Shown: positions 16,651-24,312, counted from the stretch's first letter. The stretch: 29,332 nt of DNA from Candidatus Zixiibacteriota bacterium (GCA_023127875.1 JAGMFA010000005.1:1-29332), one strand, 5' to 3'. Translations and numbers: made by a program. The notes: generated by a model not told the origin, from the letters alone.

Positions 16651-16692
16651 CCTTCAGGATGAATCCTTCAGGATGAATCCTTCAGGATGAAT
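16651..16692. repeat. Three 14-bp tandem repeats
   Basis: The unit CCTTCAGGATGAAT is repeated three times without interruption. The stretch from 16489 to 16820 otherwise shows no gene, only AT-rich DNA after the transporter. Confidence 0.85.
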
Positions 16693-16823
16693 CCCATCTA
16701 TCTCTTCGTCCTCCCATAAGGGGGAACACTGTTTTTATGGTTTAATGGAAGTTTCGTGTTGGTAAAAAGGTGGAATTTGGCTGATAATATGCTATCCCAG
16801 ACGGGTCTCTGTAATTGGATCAA

Positions 16824-16845
16824 AAACTGAAACCGTTTTCAGTTT
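16824..16845 (+). promoter_or_regulatory. Perfect stem-loop directly before a strong ribosome site
   Basis: AAACTGAAA (16824-16832) pairs with TTTCAGTTT (16837-16845) across a 4-base loop, and GGAGG follows at 16846-16850. A hairpin this close to the Shine-Dalgarno would influence translation of the small frame at 16857. Confidence 0.5.
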
Positions 16846-16856
16846 GGAGGTAGTTT

Positions 16857-17063
16857 ATGGCAAAAATTAAGTTGTTTTGCCGACATAAGGTGGCTCCTTT
16901 CTTTTTAAGTTTTCCTCAATCCCGAAAGGATTTACCTTTTCGTCTTTTAAAGCAAACCATATTCTACACGCAAATATTTACATCACCGCGAAACTTTCCA
17001 GTTCATTTTTTTATTGACAAATCAATTTTTCAAGCTAAAATGCTATTAGGTGGTGAAACTTAG
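16857..17063 (+). CDS. Possible 68-aa protein of unknown function
   Basis: A frame starting at ATG 16857 has a strong GGAGG 6 bases upstream. The product is basic and rich in Phe, Lys and Ile (MAKIKLFCRHKVAPFF...), with no recognised domain and no obvious signal peptide. The end overlaps a good promoter (17014-17041) for lolD. Composition is unlike the neighbouring genes and I cannot exclude that it is a chance frame with a decayed gene's ribosome site. Confidence 0.25.
   Translation: MAKIKLFCRHKVAPFFLSFPQSRKDLPFRLLKQTIFYTQIFTSPRNFPVHFFIDKSIFQAKMLLGGET
17014..17041 (+). promoter_or_regulatory. Promoter upstream of lolD
   Basis: TTGACA (17014-17019) and TAAAAT (17036-17041) are spaced by 16 bases, placing a start near 17048 and a leader of about 70 bases before the GTG at 17117. 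Confidence 0.55.
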
Positions 17064-17116
17064 GAGCGAATGCTTAACAAACTGGAAAAAAATGGCGAAA
17101 ATAGAAATATAATGTT

Positions 17117-17818
17117 GTGAAACAGAGAAGAGACGACGATATTGTATTAGAAGGAATAGACATCCACAAGAGCTTTCAAACAGGCGCTGAAACGCTTCAC
17201 GTATTAAAGGGAGTAGACATCGGGATAAGACGAGGTGAGATAGTGTCTGTGGTGGGCGCATCAGGGGTGGGGAAAAGCACACTCCTTCACATCTTAGGAG
17301 CATTGGATCGTCCCACGAAAGGAAAGGTGAGATTGGACTCCACGGATGTCTTTGCCTTAAGTGACAAAAAACTGGCACATTTCAGAAACAAAACCATTGG
17401 ATTTGTGTTCCAGTTTCATCATCTTCTGCCGGAGTTTTCCGCTCTGGAGAACGTGATGATGCCCCGGCTTATCGCCGGAGAGGAGATGGGCTCAATTAAA
17501 AAGAAAGCAGAACAGATCCTTTTGGAAGTGGGGCTTGCCGATAGAGTCCATCACAAACCTGGGGAGCTCTCCGGCGGAGAACAGCAGAGGGTGGCGGTGG
17601 CGCGGGCATTGATAAATGAACCCCAGATAGTGATTGCAGACGAGCCCTCCGGGAACTTAGACAGGTCGACTGGAGAGGAGCTACATGATCTTATAACCGA
17701 GCTGAACCAGAAGAAGGGACAGACCTTTATCATCGCCACCCACAATCATCTTTTAGCAGAGAGAGCTCACCGGATAATCACTTTGGTTGGGGGCAAGGCG
17801 GTGCCGTATTCAGCATAG
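17117..17818 (+). CDS. lolD: LolD-like ABC transporter ATP-binding protein
   Basis: The 233-aa ATPase has Walker A GASGVGKST at residues 47-55, a Q-loop in FVFQFHHLLPEF, the ABC signature LSGGEQQR, Walker B VIADEPSGNLD and the switch His in IIATHNH. The FQFHHLLPEFSALENVMMP block is the LolD-type one. LolD with LolC/LolE membrane partners releases outer-membrane lipoproteins from the inner membrane; that fits the lipoproteins in this window. No permease gene is adjacent, so its LolC/E-type partner must be elsewhere. The GTG at 17117 starts the first sensible frame but its ribosome site is poor. The MacB/FtsE subfamily is the alternative. Confidence 0.85.
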   Translation: MKQRRDDDIVLEGIDIHKSFQTGAETLHVLKGVDIGIRRGEIVSVVGASGVGKSTLLHILGALDRPTKGKVRLDSTDVFALSDKKLAHFRNKTIGFVFQFHHLLPEFSALENVMMPRLIAGEEMGSIKKKAEQILLEVGLADRVHHKPGELSGGEQQRVAVARALINEPQIVIADEPSGNLDRSTGEELHDLITELNQKKGQTFIIATHNHLLAERAHRIITLVGGKAVPYSA

Positions 17819-17902
17819 AAAAGAAAATCTTTGTGAAATTCAAAATCCATTGAAAGGTAACAACTTTTGTCTTTAACAAAAATCTGTGTTTTCGGGTAAC
17901 CC

Positions 17903-17954
17903 GCGTAGCAGAGCCTTTATGGCTCTGCACGGAGGCATAAAGCCTCCGCTACGC
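17903..17954. repeat. GCGTAGC/GCTACGC palindromic repeat
   Basis: Outer arms GCGTAGC (17903-17909) and GCTACGC (17948-17954) enclose two hairpins, CAGAGCC/GGCTCTG and GGAGGC/GCCTCC. It is the same layout as the pair at 2153-2281. Confidence 0.85.
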
Positions 17955-17987
17955 TTTCATTAATAACAATATTGCAAGGTAAATTAA

Positions 17988-18317
17988 ATGGCAAAAAGCG
18001 AAGTTGAGCCTATATTCCAAGAATTATATGTAAAATTAGGATATGGTGAGGGGGAAGAGTTTGATATTCCAAGAGGTATCATAAATTACTACTCACTTGA
18101 AGAAGGAGATGCACTCCATTGTGAGCTATTAGAATTAAAGGGACTGAGAAATGGAGACAAACAAAAAGTTAAAAAAATAGGAAAAGATATATTAGTCGAT
18201 ATCGTAGGATTGGATGAGGCACACGGTGTATTTCCACCCGCAACATTTGGTTTGCATAATATGGAAGATTATGAATATGCACTTCTTAAGATAAAGAAAG
18301 CAATTAAAAGAAGATAA
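17988..18317 (+). CDS. Unknown 109-aa protein upstream of mcsA
   Basis: I do not recognise this protein. It is a small, highly charged cytosolic protein with predicted alpha and beta content (EEFDIPRGIINYYSLEEGDALH near the middle) and a Lys-rich end. The codons are AT-richer than in mcsA and mcsB, a possible sign of transfer. It ends 24 bases before mcsA, the position that ctsR occupies in Firmicutes mcsAB-clpC operons, but it shows no CtsR-like helix-turn-helix sequence. Its start ATG has a weak AAGG-type site upstream. It could be an unrelated cassette or a lineage-specific partner of the kinase. Confidence 0.7.
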   Translation: MAKSEVEPIFQELYVKLGYGEGEEFDIPRGIINYYSLEEGDALHCELLELKGLRNGDKQKVKKIGKDILVDIVGLDEAHGVFPPATFGLHNMEDYEYALLKIKKAIKRR

Positions 18318-18341
18318 TTCTTAACTAAATTTTTAATTCTT

Positions 18342-18842
18342 ATGCTGTGTCAGGATTGCGGAAAAAGAGAGGCTACGGTTCATCTGACCCAGGTGGTTAA
18401 TAACAAAAAGGTGGTTTTGAATCTTTGCCGGGAATGTGCAGAGAAGAGGGGGTTTCGCAATCCCTTAGAAGGAGTGCCCTTCCCCTTAGCCGAGTTTTTA
18501 GCCAGCATGCTCACTCAGGCTCAGTTGCAGAAGCCCAGCAAAGAATCCGAGATGGTTTGCTCTGCTTGCGGGATGAGCTTCTCCGATTTCACCAAAATAG
18601 GGCGCCTGGGATGTGGAAACTGTTACCTCACCTTCAGAAGCCTGCTTAACGATCTTTTGAGAAAGGTTCACGGCTCCACCCGGCACCGGGGTAAATTCCC
18701 ACACACTACCAGAGGTGTGATGAAGCCATTGTGGGAAGAGACAAAACTTCAGGAGGAGTTGAAGAAAGCTATCGAAGAAGAGGATTTCGAAAGAGCCGCC
18801 CAGATCAGAGATCAGATAAGGGTTTTGATCAGCAAGAAATGA
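18342..18842 (+). CDS. mcsA: Protein-arginine kinase activator McsA
   Basis: McsA activates the arginine kinase McsB. The 166 residues show two CxxC-CxxC zinc modules: Cys3/Cys6 with Cys29/Cys32, and Cys73/Cys76 with Cys91/Cys94. The C-terminal UVR motif (about 136-163, LQEELKKAIEEEDFERAAQIRDQIR) is complete. The ATG at 18342 lacks a clear Shine-Dalgarno. The mcsB start follows 25 bases after the stop. Length and zinc pattern match the Firmicutes proteins. Confidence 0.92.
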   Translation: MLCQDCGKREATVHLTQVVNNKKVVLNLCRECAEKRGFRNPLEGVPFPLAEFLASMLTQAQLQKPSKESEMVCSACGMSFSDFTKIGRLGCGNCYLTFRSLLNDLLRKVHGSTRHRGKFPHTTRGVMKPLWEETKLQEELKKAIEEEDFERAAQIRDQIRVLISKK

Positions 18843-18867
18843 AGTTTGTTCAAAAAGGTAGTAGAAT

Positions 18868-19914
18868 ATGTTTGAACAGATGGCGAAACAACCAGCAGTG
18901 TGGCTTTCCGGGGAGGGTTCTGACTCGCAGGTGGTCCTATCCTCCAGGGTGAGGCTGGCACGCAACATTGCCAACTCTCCCTTTCCCTCCAGAGCTGATA
19001 CAGATGCCCGGGAAAGGATACTCTCTTTTGTTAAAAACGCTGTAAAGAAAAGCCCAAATTTGAGTCGGGGGACATTTGTGAATTGCAGTCAATTAGATGA
19101 TCTGGATCGGTCCTTTCTGGTGGAAAGACACTTAGTCAGCCTGGAGTTCACTCAATTAGGGGATTTTTCCGCACTTTTGATCGGAGAAAAAGAAAACTCA
19201 AGCGTGATGGTCAATGAGGAGGACCATTTAAGGATCCAAGCTTTGGCTTCGGGGTTGGCGATAAGAGAGGCGTTTGAAATGGCGGATCATATAGACGATG
19301 AGCTGTCCAAGTCCCTGGAGTTCGCCTTCGATCCCACCTTTGGCTACCTTACCTCCTGCCCCACCAATACTGGAACCGGAATGAGGGCATCGATCTTGAT
19401 CCATCTGCCCGGACTGGTATTGACCCAGGAGATCGAGAAGGTGATCTCTCAGATCAGCAAATTGGGATTGGTGGTCAGAGGCTTTTATGGAGAGGGTTCA
19501 GATGTGTGGGGAAATCTGTTTCAGGTTTCCAATCAGACCACCCTGGGAAGGTCTGAGGGGGACATCGTGGAGAGCTTAGAGAGAGTTACCCGGCAGATAA
19601 TTGAATATGAGGAGAATGCCCGAAAGCGACTGTTCAGTGAGGCTAAGGATCAGATAGAAGACAAAATCTGGCGAGCTTATGGGATATTAAAGTATGCCCG
19701 AACCTTAACCTCCGAGGAGGTTTTAAATATGCTCTCCGCCATCAGGCTGGGAATCGGGATGGGGATTTTGGAGAAGGTGAGTCTCTGCCAGGTTAATGAG
19801 ATTTTGGCTTTGACTCAACCTGCTCATCTGCAGAAATATTTTAATAAGAGGATGGAGCCGGGCGAACGAGATCAAGTGAGGGCAGAGCTGGTTAGATCAA
19901 AACTGGGGGAATGA
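18868..19914 (+). CDS. mcsB: Protein-arginine kinase McsB
   Basis: The 348-aa protein is a bacterial phosphagen-kinase-fold enzyme that phosphorylates arginine side chains and marks proteins for ClpC. Nucleotide-binding motifs are SSRVRLARN (25-33), MVNEEDHLRIQ (114-124, with the catalytic Glu) and TSCPTNTGTGMRASILIHLP (162-181) with Cys164. A late GFYGEGSD...NQTTLGRSE segment is also typical. The start ATG lies 10 bases after AAAAGG. It is co-transcribed with mcsA. The 225-base gap to clpC contains a promoter-like TTGACA and the 24-codon frame described separately. Confidence 0.95.
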   Translation: MFEQMAKQPAVWLSGEGSDSQVVLSSRVRLARNIANSPFPSRADTDARERILSFVKNAVKKSPNLSRGTFVNCSQLDDLDRSFLVERHLVSLEFTQLGDFSALLIGEKENSSVMVNEEDHLRIQALASGLAIREAFEMADHIDDELSKSLEFAFDPTFGYLTSCPTNTGTGMRASILIHLPGLVLTQEIEKVISQISKLGLVVRGFYGEGSDVWGNLFQVSNQTTLGRSEGDIVESLERVTRQIIEYEENARKRLFSEAKDQIEDKIWRAYGILKYARTLTSEEVLNMLSAIRLGIGMGILEKVSLCQVNEILALTQPAHLQKYFNKRMEPGERDQVRAELVRSKLGE

Positions 19915-20067
19915 ACTTTCCCAAGATTGGTTTAGGAACCAGGCAAGTGGTTTTGGTGCATAAGAATACATAGAATCGATAAAAGAGTTTTGTAATTGTT
20001 TTTCCTAAAGAAGTTGACATTTTAAGTCCTTTTGCGTAATGTATTATAGAGTATGAAAGGAGATGGG

Positions 20068-20142
20068 ATGGATCAGAGAAGCCCTGAGAAGTTTTTTGGC
20101 TTGACAGATCAACGTAGAAATCGGAGCGGAGGTTTTTCATGA
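20068..20142 (+). CDS. 24-codon ORF translationally coupled to clpC
   Basis: ATG at 20068 is preceded by AAAGGAG with 5 bases spacing, the best ribosome site in the intergenic region. It encodes MDQRSPEKFFGLTDQRRNRS followed by GGFS and stops at TGA 20140-20142, which overlaps the clpC ATG (20139-20141) as ATGA. No match to a known protein. The ATGA junction and strong ribosome site indicate translational coupling, and the peptide may be a regulatory leader. A TATTAT box (20042-20047) lies just upstream, but TTGACA (20014-20019) is 22 bases from it, too far for a standard pair. Confidence 0.55.
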   Translation: MDQRSPEKFFGLTDQRRNRSGGFS

Positions 20143-22610
20143 ACGAGATGTTTACAGAGAGGGCTCGTAAGGCGATAGAATATGCCCGGGATGAAGCGGC
20201 CAGGCTTAAACATGACTACATCGGCACAGAGCACCTTCTTTTAGGGCTTCTGCGTCTGGGAGAGGGGAAAGCGGTTGAGATTCTGGTCAACATCGGGATA
20301 GATTTAAACGAGCTTAGGCAGTCGATGGAGGATGTGGTTCAGCCCTCCGGTGGAACCCTGGCCATGGGTCAGCTCCCCTTGACCGCCAGAGCAAAAAAAC
20401 TTTTGGAGGTCTCCGCACAGGAGGCCCGCGCGTTAAGATCAAAAGATATTGATACTGAGCATCTCCTTTTAGCCATACTGAGGGATGAGGAGGGGGTGGC
20501 GGCTCAGGTTCTTTCCATGTATGACTTAGATTACAAGGAAGTATATGAGGAACTGAAGAACATAGAGAGTGGAAAGCCATCCGCTTATGCCAGAAAAAGA
20601 AAGAAAAGTAAAACCCCGGCTTTAGACCATTTTGGAAGAGACCTAACCGAGCTGGCTCGCCGGGGGAAGCTGGATCCCATCATAGGTCGAGATGACGAAA
20701 TTGAAAGGGTCTCTCAGATACTTTCCCGAAGAAAGAAAAACAATCCAGTTTTAATCGGTGAGCCGGGAGTGGGCAAGACCGCCATTGCCGAAGGCCTGGC
20801 TCAGAGGATAGTAGCCGGAAAAGTTCCCCAGACCCTGGAGAACAAGAGGATCGTCTGCTTGGATATGGCTGCCTTGGTGGCAGGAACCAAATACCGGGGA
20901 CAGTTCGAGGAGAGGATGAAGGCGGTGATGAACGAGATCACAAACTCCAAGGATGCGATTCTCTTTTTAGACGAATTGCATACCATAGTGGGGGCAGGGG
21001 GAGCAGAGGGTTCTCTGGATGCTTCTAATATATTTAAACCCTCCCTTTCCCGAGGGGAGATTCAGTGCATTGGTGCCACTACCCTGAATGAATACCGAAA
21101 ATACATCGAAAAAGATGGCGCTTTGGAGCGACGCTTTCAGACCATCATGGTGGACCCACCATCCACCCAAGATACCACAAAAATTCTAAAAGGGCTGAGA
21201 AGCAGGTATGAGGAACATCATAAGATAAAGATATCGGACGAGGCTATTGAGGCGGCGGTGAAATTGTCAGATAGATACATCACTGGAAAGTTTCAGCCGG
21301 ATAAAGCTATCGATGTGATAGATGAAGCTGGTTCCCGAATCCATCTTGCCACCTGCACCCGCCCGGAGATATTTGAGAAGATGGAGCAGGAGATAGTTGG
21401 AGTTCAGCGGGAAAAAGAGAAGGCGGTGAAAAACCAAGAGTTCGAAAAGGCGGCCCAACTCCGGGATGAGCTAAAGATCAAAAGAGAGAAATCGGAGCAG
21501 ATGAAAAGAGATTGGGAGGAGGGGAAGGGAAGGGAGTGGGTCACCTTAACCGTTGAGGATGTGGCTTGCGTGGTCTCCAAGATGACCGGGATACCTCTAT
21601 TCAAGTTAGAGGAGAAGGAGTCAAAGAGGCTTCTGCGAATGGAGGAGGAGTTAAAGAAGAGGATCGTGGGGCAGGAGGAAGCCATATCAGTCATCTCCAA
21701 AGCCATCCGTCGAAATCGAGCAGGTTTAGGAGACCCCAGAAGACCCATCGGGTCTTTGATCTTCTTAGGACCAACCGGAGTGGGCAAAACCGAGCTAGCC
21801 CGGGCTCTGGCGGCATCGCTTTTCGAAGATGAGAATTCTTTGGTAAGAATCGATATGTCCGAATATATGGAGAAGTTCTCCGTCTCTCGTCTGATCGGTG
21901 CTCCACCCGGATACGTGGGTTATGAGGAGGGAGGACAGCTTACCGAGAAGGTGAGGCGAAAACCTTATTCGGTGGTCCTTTTAGATGAGATAGAGAAGGC
22001 TCATCCGGACGTCTTTAACATACTTCTTCAGATGTTTGACGATGGCGCCTTAACCGATAGTTTTGGCAGAAGGGTTGACTTCAGGAATACCGTGGTGATT
22101 ATGACCTCCAATTTAGGGGCAAGGCAGATCAAGGGAGGAAAGACCTTAGGCTTTCAGAAAGAGGACTCCAGTTCCTCTTACGAACAGATGAAACAGAAAC
22201 TTTTGGAGGAGACCAGAAGAACCTTCAATCCGGAGTTTTTGAATCGTATCGACGAAATCATAGTATTCCATGCTCTGGGCATGAAGGAGGTCATGCAAAT
22301 CATCGACATACTTCTCTCTGACGTATCCAAGAGATTAAAAGAGAAAGGAATCACCTTTGAGCTAACCCCTGGGGCCAAAGAGTTCCTGGCAGAAAAGGGA
22401 TACAGTCCAGCTTTCGGAGCCAGACCTTTGAGAAGAGCCATTCAAAAGCAGGTGGAGGATCCTTTAGCCGAGGAGATACTCAAAGGGCAGTTCTCTGGTG
22501 AGTGTGAGGTGATCGTGGACAGAAAACAGGGGGGGGAGAAGCTGACGTTCGACATCAAAGCCAAGGGAGATGAGAAACCGAAAACCACACCGGAGAAATC
22601 TTTAACCTAG
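20139..22610 (+). CDS. clpC: ATP-dependent unfoldase ClpC
   Basis: The 823-aa protein is the ClpC-type Hsp100 that unfolds substrates for ClpP. It has an N-domain (1-145), a first AAA+ with Walker A GEPGVGKT (about 207-214), a short middle domain with a UVR motif (EKEKAVKNQEFEKAAQLRDEL, about 424-446), and a second AAA+ with Walker A GPTGVGKT (about 543-550). The ClpP-docking loop is TLGFQ near residue 671 (LGF tripeptide). ClpC recognises arginine-phosphorylated proteins through its N-domain in Firmicutes, and mcsB sits directly upstream. Its ATG overlaps the 24-codon frame's stop. A hairpin terminator follows at 22656. Confidence 0.96.
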   Translation: MNEMFTERARKAIEYARDEAARLKHDYIGTEHLLLGLLRLGEGKAVEILVNIGIDLNELRQSMEDVVQPSGGTLAMGQLPLTARAKKLLEVSAQEARALRSKDIDTEHLLLAILRDEEGVAAQVLSMYDLDYKEVYEELKNIESGKPSAYARKRKKSKTPALDHFGRDLTELARRGKLDPIIGRDDEIERVSQILSRRKKNNPVLIGEPGVGKTAIAEGLAQRIVAGKVPQTLENKRIVCLDMAALVAGTKYRGQFEERMKAVMNEITNSKDAILFLDELHTIVGAGGAEGSLDASNIFKPSLSRGEIQCIGATTLNEYRKYIEKDGALERRFQTIMVDPPSTQDTTKILKGLRSRYEEHHKIKISDEAIEAAVKLSDRYITGKFQPDKAIDVIDEAGSRIHLATCTRPEIFEKMEQEIVGVQREKEKAVKNQEFEKAAQLRDELKIKREKSEQMKRDWEEGKGREWVTLTVEDVACVVSKMTGIPLFKLEEKESKRLLRMEEELKKRIVGQEEAISVISKAIRRNRAGLGDPRRPIGSLIFLGPTGVGKTELARALAASLFEDENSLVRIDMSEYMEKFSVSRLIGAPPGYVGYEEGGQLTEKVRRKPYSVVLLDEIEKAHPDVFNILLQMFDDGALTDSFGRRVDFRNTVVIMTSNLGARQIKGGKTLGFQKEDSSSSYEQMKQKLLEETRRTFNPEFLNRIDEIIVFHALGMKEVMQIIDILLSDVSKRLKEKGITFELTPGAKEFLAEKGYSPAFGARPLRRAIQKQVEDPLAEEILKGQFSGECEVIVDRKQGGEKLTFDIKAKGDEKPKTTPEKSLT

Positions 22611-22655
22611 GGAAAAATTTCACTTGCACAGATAAGGAAAGTTTATTATTTTATT

Positions 22656-22705
22656 AAACCCAAAGTTGCCCCGCCTTTGGCGGGACAAGAGCAATGTTTG
22701 GGTTT
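22656..22705 (+). terminator. Hairpin after clpC
   Basis: AAACCCAAA (22656-22664) pairs perfectly with TTTGGGTTT (22697-22705), with an inner CCCGCC/GGCGGG hairpin. It is followed by AATTTTGCT. It likely ends the mcsA-mcsB-clpC transcript. From 22706 to 22856 I see a lone AAAGGAGG at 22717 with no gene after it and a GTTTCGAGG/CTCGAAAC partial inverted repeat. Confidence 0.65.
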
Positions 22706-22856
22706 AATTTTGCTCAAAGGAGGTTGATAAAATACTCGAAACTCGTTTATCGGTGGCGCGGCTGGTTTCGAGGCTTGTGGTGCGATGATCGAAACTTGAT
22801 TTTTGGGAAAAACTTGGTATTAAAATCTTTCAGTAATAACCGGTGAGATAAAATTT

Positions 22857-22884
22857 GAAGTTCGGATATGACCACGCTAGGCCA
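22857..22884. repeat. AAGTTCGGATATGA repeat at the start of the TA cassette
   Basis: AAGTTCGGATATGACCACGCTAGGC at 22858-22882 recurs as AAGTTCGGATATGAACGAGTTAGGC at 23517-23541. It marks the 5' side of the first and second genes of the island. The terminal TAGGC is the inverted-core position of the attC-like sites described below. Confidence 0.7.
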
Positions 22885-22925
22885 CGCTCCGAGGGGGAAT
22901 ATAACACCAATTCGAGGAGATCAAT

Positions 22926-23123
22926 ATGGAATTATCAATAAGCGATGAAAAACTGAAAGGGATTATAAAAGAAGCCATTATTGAAATTATTAAAGAAAAA
23001 AGAAAGGTCTTCTATGAAATCATATTGGAAGCAATAGAGGAGGTGGGTTTAGCTAATGCCATCCGGGAAGGAAGAAAAAACAAATTTGTGGGTGAAGATA
23101 GAATTTTGAAGATGTTAGGTTAA
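22926..23123 (+). CDS. Antitoxin of a type II toxin-antitoxin pair (TA1)
   Basis: The 65-aa protein is short, charged and helical (MELSISDEKLKGIIKEAI...), and sits 2 bases before a RelE/ParE-type toxin, which identifies it as the antitoxin by position. The C-terminal half (NAIREGRKNKFVGEDRILKML) would be the toxin-binding part. The ATG has GAGGAG 6 bases upstream. Codon use is AT-rich, as in the rest of the island. Confidence 0.75.
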   Translation: MELSISDEKLKGIIKEAIIEIIKEKRKVFYEIILEAIEEVGLANAIREGRKNKFVGEDRILKMLG

Positions 23124-23125
23124 AA

Positions 23126-23392
23126 GTGAAAATCTATTTTGAAGAGAGTTTTGAAAAAGACTTAAGAAAAGTCAAAGATAAAAGTTTATTAAAGAGGGTA
23201 AAGGAGACTATAAATGAAGTAAGGAGTTCCAAAGGTTTAAGAGAAATAAAAGGTTTGGAAAAATTAAAAAGTTATAAGACATTTTATCGTATCAGGGCAG
23301 GAGATTATAGAATAGGCGTTGAAATAGTAAATGACAAAATTATCTTTACAAGATTTTTGCATAGAAAGGATATCTATAAATACTTTCCGTAG
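23126..23392 (+). CDS. RelE/ParE-family toxin (TA1)
   Basis: The 88-aa basic protein begins at GTG 23126, 2 bases after the antitoxin stop. The pattern MKIYFEESFEKDLRKVKDK...LKRVKETINEV, then YKTFYRIRAGDYRIGVEI...FTRFLHRKDIYKYFP, is the RelE/ParE fold: an Arg-rich beta core, R(A/I)G(D/N)YR and a terminal H-x-K-x-x-Y-K. Such toxins cleave mRNA on the ribosome (RelE) or block gyrase (ParE); the HRKDIYK tail and YRIR favour RelE. Confidence 0.85.
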   Translation: MKIYFEESFEKDLRKVKDKSLLKRVKETINEVRSSKGLREIKGLEKLKSYKTFYRIRAGDYRIGVEIVNDKIIFTRFLHRKDIYKYFP

Positions 23393-23399
23393 AAACGTC

Positions 23400-23541
23400 G
23401 CTTAACCGTTTGTTTGCGGTTTGCTTGACTTACTTAGATCTCGCCGTTGGCGTGCCTTCACAGACACGCTGATAATATATGAACTTGGCATATTATTCCG
23501 AATTGGGACAAAAACCAAGTTCGGATATGAACGAGTTAGGC
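23400..23541. repeat. attC-like recombination site A
   Basis: The left core GCTTAAC (23400-23406) and right core GTTAGGC (23535-23541) fit the integron R''/R' consensus RYYYAAC/GTTRRRY. The left arm, GTTTGTTTGCGGTTTGC, is homologous to site B at 24326-24342. Inside is a GAACTTGG/CCAAGTTC hairpin. The left core pairs with the 5' core of the preceding TA cassette (GCTAGGC at 22876) with one mismatch. The full 142 bp is at the long end for attC. No integrase gene lies in the window. An open frame at 23421-23609 within it is spurious. Confidence 0.5.
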
Positions 23542-23571
23542 GAAATTTTTGCTTTCTAAAAAGAGGTGTGT

Positions 23572-24258
23572 ATGTTAAATTTCTTAAATATATTACATCA
23601 GAGAATTAAAGACAACAAGAAAAGTAAGGATGGCCCATGCAGGAATTATCCATTGGTAAACGATTGTGATGGACCAGTTTTAATTGAACATGCAGGCGAA
23701 TTTAACCCAAAAGCAATAATTATATCTGAAAGTCCAGCTGGATTTGAGAGTATAGATTATAATTTTTCAAAATTAGGTGAATGGAAACAGAAGACACTTA
23801 GTAGTATTAGGAATTTCAAGCAATGGAAGAAAATAGGACAATTGAACTCATTAGGAAAGTTTCTGGCAGGCTTAACTGACAATAAAATGGTGGATCCTGA
23901 GGATCCAATTACCATTAATGAGATCTATTGGACCCATGCACTGAAATGTTTCATACAAAAAAATGAATCTCTGAAAAGTGCAAAGAAGCAATTAGGTAAT
24001 AAATTTGATAGAGCTTGTAAATGTTGTGTGGAATATTTACGTGAAGAGATCGAAATTGTTAAACCTAAGCTTATCGTCTTAGTAGGAGATAAGGCTTTTA
24101 ACGCTGTATTTCCAGAAAAGAAGGATATTATTGGAAAAGCAATAAAATTTCCTGATGCAGAATTGATTTATACCTATCATCCAAACGCAAAAGTAAGAAG
24201 TGAGTACAAGAAAAAAGGATTCAATTATGCAAGACGAAAAATAGAAAACTATTTATGA
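23572..24258 (+). CDS. Uracil-DNA-glycosylase-superfamily-like protein
   Basis: The 228-aa protein resembles family-4-type UDG: AIIISESPAGFES (49-60) at the place of the GE-P-G catalytic loop, YWTHALKCF (119-127), CCVEYLREEIEIVKPKLIVLVGDKAFNAVF (151-180), the core Q-IxxxxPKxIxxLGxxA helix-strand, and YHPNA (202-206) at the HPS loop. Cys at 23, 32, 126 and 149/151/152 could hold an Fe-S cluster, though the first pair is spaced by eight residues instead of two. It may bind rather than cut DNA. The ATG 23572 has GAGG 5 bases upstream. It is flanked by AT-rich attC-like sites and is probably a mobile cassette gene. Confidence 0.65.
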   Translation: MLNFLNILHQRIKDNKKSKDGPCRNYPLVNDCDGPVLIEHAGEFNPKAIIISESPAGFESIDYNFSKLGEWKQKTLSSIRNFKQWKKIGQLNSLGKFLAGLTDNKMVDPEDPITINEIYWTHALKCFIQKNESLKSAKKQLGNKFDRACKCCVEYLREEIEIVKPKLIVLVGDKAFNAVFPEKKDIIGKAIKFPDAELIYTYHPNAKVRSEYKKKGFNYARRKIENYL

Positions 24259-24312
24259 TTATGAGTGAAAAGAATAAAGATGTTATGAAGATAAAAAGAG
24301 GTTATAATACGT

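Noticed and set aside
20014..20047. TTGACA...TATTAT as the clpC promoter
   Set aside because: The spacing is 22 bases, too long for a standard sigma-70 pair; the closer TAATGT is a poor -10.
22717..22850. 40-codon frame after AAAGGAGG
   Set aside because: The only start codon abuts the Shine-Dalgarno with no spacing, and the peptide has no coding character.
23421..23609. 62-codon plus-strand frame
   Set aside because: It runs through the attC-like site and into the UDG gene's start, with no ribosome site.
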